Shown: positions 29,870 to 35,508 of the stretch, one piece after another
How the letters are laid out: each line of letters opens with the position of its first letter
Position numbering within the stretch: position 1 is the stretch's first letter
Virus record (IMG/VR): IMGVR_UViG_3300046777_000949
Coordinates: 1 to 35,508 of that record
Direction: 5' to 3' (one strand)
Origin: a virus
DNA: 35,508 bases
The notes under the pieces: model-generated
Database searches by the model: none
Seen by the model: only the letters and a program-made list of their open reading frames with translations
What the model was told of the DNA's origin: nothing
Translations under genes and position numbers: made by a program

Positions 29870-31173
29870 GACTCCATCATATAGTTGTTGTAGTTTGTAA
29901 GGTAAGGATCAAAGTACTGTTGAGGAGTCGTTTGAAGGACTTGTTGAGGAGCCATAAACGATGCCATTGTTTGAGGCATTTCAAAGGTTGGCATTGCCAC
30001 TGGTTGTGGCTGAGGAGCCATCGGAGGAGGAGTAAAGTAGGTCTCTGGCGTTATGGTTATGTATGAAGGAGCCTCCGGAGCTACTTGATAATAAGGAGCA
30101 GGCGCTTGAGGAGCAGGCGCTTGAGGAGCAGGCTCAGGAGACTGAGAGAACAGCGAAGCAGCCCCGGCAGCAGCAGCGGCAGGAGCAAAGTAAGGATTAG
30201 TTACAGCAGCTGCATTAGCAGAATTATTAGAAGATGAACCTCCAGCCAAACCACCAATCAACTGACTGATAGGATCTGCAAGACCACCAACAATAGCGTT
30301 GTTACGTTGCATCTTCAACTCAGCTGCTTGTTGAGCTGCTTGGTTTTGAATGCGAGCTGCAGCAGTTGAGCCAGCTGTGATGGATGAGCCTAAGGCAGCA
30401 CCTTGAGTCAAAGCATTCATACCTTGATTCTCAATATTAGTAGCACCTTGCATGTAGTTGGCGTAAGGACTCATAGCTTGTGTTTGTAAGCCATAACCAG
30501 CACTTTGGAGACCCAAGCCACCTGTCATCAAGCCCTGACCAAACTGTACTTGTTGCTGACCAGCTTGTTGAGCCTGTGCAGCCAATTGAGCATCTTGCTG
30601 TGCTCTAGCGTTGTACATGGCAGCCATTTGAGGATTAGTAGCTGCCAAGCCGGGAGCACCTGCTGAGTAGCCAGCTGAAGTACCACCAACGGCTAGACCT
30701 AAACGACCTTGCTGTTGTTGTTGGTTAGTCAGTTGAGCCAGTTGTTGTTCACGACCGGGAGCCAATAGCTGTTGCTGTTGATTCATCCAGTTTTGAGCTA
30801 CATCTTGAGGGTTCTGACCAACATAGCTTTGACCTAAATTAAACAGGCCTTGACCGGCTTGATTAATACCGGCTTGCTGGGCTTGAGCTTGCTGAGCTTG
30901 GCCTAAACCAGTACCAGCCATGCCCATTAAACCCTCTCGCATAGCCGCTACGTCAGGGGCTACCTGATATCCAGCACCAGTTAGTTGTCCTGAGGAAGGA
31001 TCATACTGAAAGCCTGACTTACCAAACCGTGTAGTGATGCCTACAGGTCGAAACTGCGAAGCTTGTGCAGCTTGATTAGCAGCGTTGGTAGTAGCACTAG
31101 CAGCTTGATTCGCTGAATAAATACTACCAGCAGTGCCCAATAATGGGCCAATTAAATCTGTAAAACTAGCCAT
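29866..31173 (-). CDS. Putative internal virion protein, Gln/Ala-rich
   Basis: This 435-residue protein begins MASFTDLIGPLLGTAGSIYS, a hydrophobic helix start seen in ejection proteins such as T7 gp14. It then has many Gln- and Ala-rich repeats (QAQQAQAQQAG) and a Pro-rich C-terminal third with a short tandem repeat (QAPAPQAPAP, from 15-base repeats near 30098-30130). Composition and position fit a DNA ejection protein; there is no sequence proof. Confidence 0.6.
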   Translation of the reverse strand: MASFTDLIGPLLGTAGSIYSANQAASATTNAANQAAQASQFRPVGITTRFGKSGFQYDPSSGQLTGAGYQVAPDVAAMREGLMGMAGTGLGQAQQAQAQQAGINQAGQGLFNLGQSYVGQNPQDVAQNWMNQQQQLLAPGREQQLAQLTNQQQQQGRLGLAVGGTSAGYSAGAPGLAATNPQMAAMYNARAQQDAQLAAQAQQAGQQQVQFGQGLMTGGLGLQSAGYGLQTQAMSPYANYMQGATNIENQGMNALTQGAALGSSITAGSTAAARIQNQAAQQAAELKMQRNNAIVGGLADPISQLIGGLAGGSSSNNSANAAAVTNPYFAPAAAAAGAASLFSQSPEPAPQAPAPQAPAPYYQVAPEAPSYITITPETYFTPPPMAPQPQPVAMPTFEMPQTMASFMAPQQVLQTTPQQYFDPYLTNYNNYMMES

Positions 31174-31174
31174 C

Positions 31175-31663
31175 TTATTCCTTAAAAGTATTGTATTTAC
31201 TTAAATTATGTTGAGCTATCAGTATTTGTAAATTATTCTCAACATGAAGCCCACAAACATTTTTATTTTGCAGTGGAATAATATGGTCTACATGATGTTT
31301 CACAAAACCACCGCTAATAAAATCAAAGTAAGAAGCAAGACGATACTTATAGTCTATTTCTTCTTTGTTGGCCCAAGAAGGGGTTGCTTTTAATTTGAAA
31401 GCACGTCTAAATCCGGAGTAAGCAGCACAGTATTCTTTATTCTCTTTTCGCCACTTAGAAGCATAGTTTAAATAATGTTCTTTTTTAAGATCATAATTTT
31501 TACGTTTACTAGTTGCTACTTGATATTTATTATTATCTCGATAGTTATTAGTTCGAATTTTATCACAAGCTTTACACCACTTTTGTTTTTTATCTGCAGT
31601 GTCTTGCCGATTAAAAAATAAAGACAGTTCTTTTTCTTGTTTACACTTAGAGCAGGTTTTCAA
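31175..31663 (-). CDS. HNH homing endonuclease
   Basis: This 162-residue protein has C4, C7, C30 and C33 forming an N-terminal zinc finger, and the HNH core HHVDHIIPL (H123-L131) with N143/N144 and H152. The start codon is TTG at 31663, overlapping the previous stop (TTGA), with GGAGGG 5 bases ahead. That site lies in the last codons of the upstream gene. The ribosome binding site of the following gene (AAGGA) lies in its own last codons. It interrupts the virion gene cluster as a free-standing mobile endonuclease; the target site is unknown. Confidence 0.82.
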   Translation of the reverse strand: MKTCSKCKQEKELSLFFNRQDTADKKQKWCKACDKIRTNNYRDNNKYQVATSKRKNYDLKKEHYLNYASKWRKENKEYCAAYSGFRRAFKLKATPSWANKEEIDYKYRLASYFDFISGGFVKHHVDHIIPLQNKNVCGLHVENNLQILIAQHNLSKYNTFKE

Positions 31664-31890
31664 TATGACCCTCCGTCAAGTGTTCCTGTAAATGATCCTG
31701 ACATGGTTATATCTGCCGCTGTCAGTGTTCCTGTGAATGTTGGGCCTGCTTTATCAGCCTTTGAGTTAACAGCTGAAGAGATAGCATTAAATTCAGTATC
31801 AATCTCAGTGCCTTTAACAAGCTTACTAGGATTACCTGTGGCTAGTGCATCTTTAACTGCAAAGTCAGTACTCTTTGTATAATTAGACAT
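31660..31890 (-). CDS. Small fibre-like protein ending in DGGSY
   Basis: This 76-residue protein begins MSNYTKSTDFAVKDALATGN, then has PSKLVKGTEIDTEFNAISSAV and TFTGTLTAADITMSGS. It resembles the start of fibre proteins in many aquatic phages but stops after one domain. It ends in GTLDGGSY, similar to the NGGTY end of the shaft protein at 678-1580. It is a likely minor tail component. It overlaps the tail nozzle-like gene start by one base and the HNH gene by four. Confidence 0.6.
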   Translation of the reverse strand: MSNYTKSTDFAVKDALATGNPSKLVKGTEIDTEFNAISSAVNSKADKAGPTFTGTLTAADITMSGSFTGTLDGGSY

Positions 31891-33431
31891 TATCGTGTCC
31901 TTCCTGCTTTAACATAGCAATCAAGTTTTTGTAAGGATATTTCAAAATCATCTACATCCGTTTCTATTCCAATTTGTAAGGTATTACCAGAACCCCCAGC
32001 ATCGATCTTCTTATTGTCATATACAACACCTGCTGTGTATTGTGCTATGTTATATTCAGATATGCCATACTCAGATATTGAAACACCTCCTAATTCAACA
32101 ATCCTTGAGGAGTAACTAGGGCTAAAATCAAAACCGTACTTAACTACAACGTTAGCTCCGTTACCACCAATAAAAGTTAAATTAACTTTCTTAAGAATCT
32201 TTAAAGATGTTGGAGAACCGAAGTCAAAGTAATTAGTATAGTATTTTAACTTATAAGTAGCTGTATTGTCAATATAATTCTGATATTTTCCAATATAACT
32301 TGTCTTTCCTAGCAATAGTTCCTTATTACGAGTGTAGAAGAAAGCTGTAGGAGTGATATTATCCCAAGTAGTAGTCTTAGCAGCTCCATTTGGAAGTTGA
32401 CTACGCATGTCAAAGCAGTACACTACATTGGCTGTTGGTAGAGAAAGTAAATAGAAAGCATTCTTATCTGAGTATACTGATTTTATGTCAGAAGCTGTTT
32501 CGTACTGTAAGTCACCGATTAGACTGTCTTTAACATTCAAACTCAACTCTCTCATAGGAGCTGACTTTTCTTGAATGGTTCTCATCAATGACTTTACACC
32601 GGTATCTGACAAGAAGACAATATCACTACCTGTCTTAGATACAGAGTCTCTAGCGAAACAACCTACACCTGTAATGGAGTCAGATAGTGTCAGGTTATTA
32701 GGATCTGTAGCATTAGCATAGATTAATATCTGTCTACGACCAAAGATAATTAAGAAGTTGTTATGTGCAGCTAAGGCAATAATTTCATCAGCACCATTAG
32801 GCCACACCTGAGATACATCTAAAGTACCTGAAGTACCTGTATTCAAGATGTGACCAGATAGCAGGTCTGAGAACTGCACAGTATTTTTAACTGAAGAGCT
32901 GTTAGCACTCCATGTACGACCATAGGCACTGATAACACAGTTGTTATTCTGTACAGTACCTAAGTAGCCTGACTTTTCAGAGATACGCTTATAAGTGGTT
33001 GTACTGACCGCAGGATCGAACACTAGAGGTGAATGACCTGTCTGATAGATGTACATACAGCCATTCAAAGGAGCCATCTGCCAGTTATCGTCTGTAATGG
33101 TAGGAGCTGTACCGCCCCCTCCATAAGTAAGCTCAGTTAAAGTAGAGCCTACCAGTTTAAATAACTTATTATGTCCAGAAGCTAAGATGAAAGAGTTACC
33201 TGAATTGTCAATCAACTCACCAATACATTTAACATCATAACCTGTCAAAGCAGCTAATGCAGTATGCGCTGGAGCCCATCCTTGACGAGCACCAATACGT
33301 CCGAACTTATCAATAACACAGTTAGTAGCTACAGTAGCGTAGCCATTCTCAAGACTCACTGAAGAGTCCTGTAAGTTTAGCCCCATAAAGCCGGGAGCTT
33401 GAATGGTTGTTGTTAGTAGTTGTTCTGACAT
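31890..33431 (-). CDS. Tail nozzle / DNA stabilisation-type protein
   Basis: This 513-residue, all-beta protein begins with TTIQAPGFMGLNLQDSSVSL and ATVATNCVIDKFGRIGARQG, the start I associate with P22 gp10-like stabilisation and nozzle proteins. Repeated blades (SFILASGHNKLFKLVG, NFLIIFGRRQILIYANAT) suggest a beta-propeller. It is directly after the adaptor gene, as in P22-like tails, and would close the tail channel and carry the fibres. The assignment is by pattern. Confidence 0.7.
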   Translation of the reverse strand: MSEQLLTTTIQAPGFMGLNLQDSSVSLENGYATVATNCVIDKFGRIGARQGWAPAHTALAALTGYDVKCIGELIDNSGNSFILASGHNKLFKLVGSTLTELTYGGGGTAPTITDDNWQMAPLNGCMYIYQTGHSPLVFDPAVSTTTYKRISEKSGYLGTVQNNNCVISAYGRTWSANSSSVKNTVQFSDLLSGHILNTGTSGTLDVSQVWPNGADEIIALAAHNNFLIIFGRRQILIYANATDPNNLTLSDSITGVGCFARDSVSKTGSDIVFLSDTGVKSLMRTIQEKSAPMRELSLNVKDSLIGDLQYETASDIKSVYSDKNAFYLLSLPTANVVYCFDMRSQLPNGAAKTTTWDNITPTAFFYTRNKELLLGKTSYIGKYQNYIDNTATYKLKYYTNYFDFGSPTSLKILKKVNLTFIGGNGANVVVKYGFDFSPSYSSRIVELGGVSISEYGISEYNIAQYTAGVVYDNKKIDAGGSGNTLQIGIETDVDDFEISLQKLDCYVKAGRTR

Positions 33432-34082
33432 TTAGACTGAATCCCAAGTCATCTCTTCTTCGTAGTGATTACGCTCAATAGCCACAGCATCTGCCAAAGC
33501 AAGTTTGTACATCTGATAAGCTTCTGAAGAGAGTAAGCCAGAGTCTTCACCACGCTCAGCAATAGCTTTAGAGTGAGCTAACATACTCACTAAGTGTGAT
33601 GGAACTAAAATACGATCACCATCATTAACAAGATCAGCCTGAGGGATAACCATGTTAAATCTTAACGTATAAGCACCGTCAGGAATGGGATATAGATCAA
33701 CCTGAGTATCACCGTTAGCATCTACACCGTTAAAGTTGTAATACATAGGTGAGTTTCTCTGTTGAGTAGTCAACATGAACTGTCTATCCATCCAAGTGGT
33801 AGCAGCGTACTGCATAGGATACAACTTGGTAGTGTTCAATACATCAATCATTCTAAAACGAGTTTGAGATCCTACCAAAACATAGTTGAAGATCTCAGCT
33901 GTAGTTTCAGCTGTCAGAGTAGTTGATAAAGCATTCCAGTCGTAGGCATCCTCAACCTCTCGCTTAGCATCGTTAACAAACACACCTAACATTGAAGAGT
34001 AGTCTGTGTCGTTAACAGAGGACACAACAGGCTCACGCAAGCGTCTGAGCACATTGTTCACAACGTCTAAATACGTAGCCAT
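33432..34082 (-). CDS. Head-to-tail adaptor protein
   Basis: This 216-residue protein has an N-terminal helical part (YLDVVNNVLRRLREPVVSSV, then FVNDAKREVEDAYDWNALS), a beta middle (YYNFNGVDANGDTQVDLYPI) and a C-terminal helix (SSEAYQMYKLALADAVAIER). This is the layout of podovirus adaptor/tail tube A proteins (T7 gp11, P22 gp4 functional class). Its stop is directly followed by the nozzle start. Confidence 0.72.
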   Translation of the reverse strand: MATYLDVVNNVLRRLREPVVSSVNDTDYSSMLGVFVNDAKREVEDAYDWNALSTTLTAETTAEIFNYVLVGSQTRFRMIDVLNTTKLYPMQYAATTWMDRQFMLTTQQRNSPMYYNFNGVDANGDTQVDLYPIPDGAYTLRFNMVIPQADLVNDGDRILVPSHLVSMLAHSKAIAERGEDSGLLSSEAYQMYKLALADAVAIERNHYEEEMTWDSV

Positions 34083-34093
34083 TTATATATCCT

Positions 34094-34273
34094 TTATTTA
34101 CGTGTTTTCTTTTTAGCTTTGTTTGCCTCACTCAAAGCAATTGCGATGGCTTGTTGACGAGACTTAACTACAGGGCCACCCTTACCGCTATGTAGAGTAC
34201 CTTCTTTGTACTCACCCATGACTTTCTTCATCTTATTCTTAGCTGTACGCTGTCCTCTTGTTGGCATAACCAT
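34094..34273 (-). CDS. Small basic protein, DUF6496-like
   Basis: This 59-residue protein has ATG at 34273 with GGGAG 7 bases ahead. It begins MVMPTRGQRTAKNKMKKVMG and continues EYKEGTLHSGKGGPVVKSRQ, then QAIAIALSEANKAKKK. Almost identical patterns occur in short proteins of bacteria and phages (family DUF6496, name from memory). It is very basic and could bind DNA. The role is unknown. Confidence 0.65.
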   Translation of the reverse strand: MVMPTRGQRTAKNKMKKVMGEYKEGTLHSGKGGPVVKSRQQAIAIALSEANKAKKKTRK

Positions 34274-34276
34274 ACA

Positions 34277-34510
34277 TTAACTCCCGTGTAGTTTATTATT
34301 AATAGCTAACCAAATAGCTCCAAAGAAAGCACCTATGACAATGAGAGGCTTAACAGCTTTAGCTATCCACTCAAGAACTTGAAAAGCACCTGCAGCTGCA
34401 TTGAATGCCTTTACAACCTCTTGAGTATTCTTGTCTATACTGTCTACTTTAGCCTCTACAGCTAACAACCTGTCATAGATATGCTCGTGAGTAACTTCCT
34501 TGTTGTCCAT
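34277..34510 (-). CDS. Small membrane protein with coiled coil (possible extra holin)
   Basis: This 77-residue protein has an N-terminal acidic coiled-coil part (HEHIYDRLLAVEAKVDSIDK) and one membrane segment (PLIVIGAFFGAIWLAI) near the C-terminus. This layout is similar to small one-span holin-like proteins. It lies between tail genes, not in the lysis cassette, so the role remains open. Confidence 0.55.
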   Translation of the reverse strand: MDNKEVTHEHIYDRLLAVEAKVDSIDKNTQEVVKAFNAAAGAFQVLEWIAKAVKPLIVIGAFFGAIWLAINNKLHGS

Positions 34511-34515
34511 AGTAC

Positions 34516-34818
34516 TTATTCAGCAGGTGTCCAAGGTGTACCAGTAGCCTTAACAGGGTTCTTCTGCAGCTCAATTAGAGCACCAAGAGAAGCCTCTGTA
34601 GCTTCCTTATCAACAGATTCCCACACCCATGCCAATACTGCGGCTTCTGTGAGGTTTGCGTAGGGAATCGTAGGAGTGCCTTCAGCCCATGAGACTGTTG
34701 CGTAGGCAGAGGCAGAGTGTTCTCCGTCTACTGCTGTGCAATTCCAATGGGCGCAGTCCACATAACCTGTTGCTACGTTTCTGTCCATTGTCGAGATCGA
34801 CCAGTTAAATGTTGTCAT
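34516..34818 (-). CDS. Small fibre-associated phage protein (DUF7936-like)
   Basis: This 100-residue protein begins MTTFNWSISTMDRNVATGYV and contains AHWNCTAVDGEHSASAYATV and LTEAAVLAWVWESV, ending in a Pro-rich tail with TPWTPAE. This pattern (name DUF7936 from memory) is common right after tail fibre genes in aquatic phages. It may be a fibre assembly factor or minor virion protein. It starts 9 bases after the fibre stop. Confidence 0.62.
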   Translation of the reverse strand: MTTFNWSISTMDRNVATGYVDCAHWNCTAVDGEHSASAYATVSWAEGTPTIPYANLTEAAVLAWVWESVDKEATEASLGALIELQKNPVKATGTPWTPAE

Positions 34819-34826
34819 ATTATTCC

Positions 34827-35508
34827 TTACAGGTTAGCGGCATCTAAACGAGCCTTGAGTGATTCAATGATTGCTTGTTGCTCTTGCAAAGCCTTGAGCA
34901 ACATAAACGGCAAAACAGAAGTCTTAACTTCTTTGAATGTTTCTCCGTTTTCGTTTGGAATACCATCCTGTACAAGATTAGGAAATACTTGTTCAACTTC
35001 TTGGGCAATCCAACCAAGTTCTTTAGGCGAGCCATCTGCTTGATCGTTCCAGTTGTATTTGACAACCCTTAATTTACACAAGTCTTCAGCGTAACCATCA
35101 CGGGTTGTTTCAATGTTCTTTTTTAAGTTCTGGTCTGACGCATTGCCAGATGTTCCGTTTCCGTAAACATAGAAGCGTGTCGCTCCATTGGTGGCGGTAA
35201 GAATGTGGTACGAACTAGTGTTGTCTGTATTTGCGCCAAGTGTTGAAACAATAGATATATTTCCACTTGTTGCATTAGTATTGATAAAACGAGCAGTCTG
35301 ATTTGTGTTTGTGGTGATGTTTAAACGCTCGTTGTTTCCTGAGCCACTCGTAGTCCCCACCAGCAAGTTACCGCTTGAGTCTATACGGGCACGTTCTACG
35401 CTGTTTGTTAAAAACAGCATTGGCGCATTCATTTCATTGGATATATATAGTGAATCATCACTTGCACCATAACCATAATACCCTTTGCGACCTGTTGTGT
35501 CGTAAAGA
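34827..35508 (-). CDS. Tail fibre protein, C-terminal part with peptidase S74-type chaperone domain
   Basis: This is the C-terminal continuation of the fibre that starts at 678 (410 residues after joining the circle). About the last 100 residues match the intramolecular chaperone (peptidase S74) domain. They begin at the self-cleavage motif SDQNLKKNIE, with the presumed catalytic Ser at about residue 308 of the joined protein. The motif KYNWNDQADGSPKELGWIAQ and a C-terminal helical part follow. In this family the domain trimerises and folds the fibre and then cuts itself off, so the mature fibre should be about 307 residues. The start of this gene is not in this part of the window. Confidence 0.85.
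   Translation of the reverse strand, partial: LYDTTGRKGYYGYGASDDSLYISNEMNAPMLFLTNSVERARIDSSGNLLVGTTSGSGNNERLNITTNTNQTARFINTNATSGNISIVSTLGANTDNTSSYHILTATNGATRFYVYGNGTSGNASDQNLKKNIETTRDGYAEDLCKLRVVKYNWNDQADGSPKELGWIAQEVEQVFPNLVQDGIPNENGETFKEVKTSVLPFMLLKALQEQQAIIESLKARLDAANL
35382..35508. repeat. Contig-end overlap, copy 2 (identical to 1-127)
   Basis: This is the second copy of the 127-base overlap. Removing one copy gives a circular molecule of about 35,381 bp and restores a continuous 410-codon tail fibre gene. Confidence 0.9.

Noticed and set aside
35382-35508. 127-bp direct repeat as a natural terminal repeat of a linear genome
   Set aside because: It lies inside the tail fibre frame, away from terminase and early genes, and its length equals a standard assembly k-mer. 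The frame continues across the join, so circular closure is the simpler reading.
1-35508. tRNA genes, CRISPR arrays, insertion sequences, integrase or attachment sites, retroelement for diversity generation
   Set aside because: I found no cloverleaf, spaced repeat array, transposase, integrase, repressor or reverse transcriptase frame when reading the gaps and the proteins; all longer frames are accounted for by lytic phage genes.

Overview
The window is the complete genome of a strictly lytic, short-tailed (podovirus-type) phage, assembled as a circle and cut at an arbitrary point inside the tail fibre gene. Bases 1-127 are repeated exactly at 35382-35508, so the unique length is about 35,381 bp. 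A repeat of exactly 127 bp lying inside a gene looks like assembler k-mer overlap, not a natural terminal repeat. There is no integrase, repressor, tRNA or RNA polymerase gene. The replication genes resemble those of T7 (gp4-type primase/helicase, PolA-type polymerase, gp2.5-like SSB, gp6-like exonuclease, gp3-like endonuclease). The head and tail genes look like those of aquatic podoviruses with a P22-like tail machine. The lack of a phage RNA polymerase, together with a cobalamin-dependent ribonucleotide reductase, recalls the SIO1/VpV262/cobavirus style of phage. The host is probably an aquatic Gram-negative bacterium. Several small accessory genes look like those of phages of freshwater Betaproteobacteria, but this host call is an inference.

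Layout. A divergent control region (about 9891-10773) separates two large transcription units. The rightward unit (10774-24969) starts with a block of tiny unknown genes, then carries primase/helicase, a second block of small accessory genes, DNA polymerase, SSB, exonuclease, a zinc protease-like protein, endonuclease I, metallophosphoesterase, a DUF3310 protein and class II ribonucleotide reductase. The leftward unit runs from 9890 down to 1 and, across the circle junction, from 35508 down to 25041. In transcription order it holds terminase small and large subunits, portal, scaffold, major capsid protein, small virion proteins, a fibre shaft protein, the tail fibre, adaptor, tail nozzle-like protein, a homing endonuclease, three internal virion/ejection-type proteins and a lysis cassette ending in an M15 peptidase. 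The two units converge on a bidirectional terminator at 25004-25037.

Regulation. The leftward unit has a perfect sigma-70 consensus promoter (TTGACA-17-TATAAT, 10207-10179) with a hairpin near the start of its leader. A second near-perfect promoter (TTGACA-17-TACAAT, 5930-5902) precedes the capsid genes, and a strong intrinsic terminator directly follows the capsid gene, so the capsid segment can be expressed separately. The rightward unit has no good sigma-70 promoter in front of it. It has instead a close match to a sigma-54 (-24/-12) promoter at 10716-10733, preceded by three sets of short phased repeats (10506-10546, 10566-10598, 10617-10674) placed where enhancer-binding proteins normally bind. 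This is the most unusual signal in the window. A second structured intergenic region (13461-13660) upstream of the primase gene is a candidate origin or regulatory site.

How it works together. Host RNA polymerase must read the whole genome. Early small proteins probably redirect the host. The T7-like enzymes replicate the DNA, with host DNA likely degraded by the exonuclease and endonuclease and deoxynucleotides supplied by the B12-dependent reductase. The leftward unit then builds the capsid, packages the DNA, adds the tail and lyses the cell.
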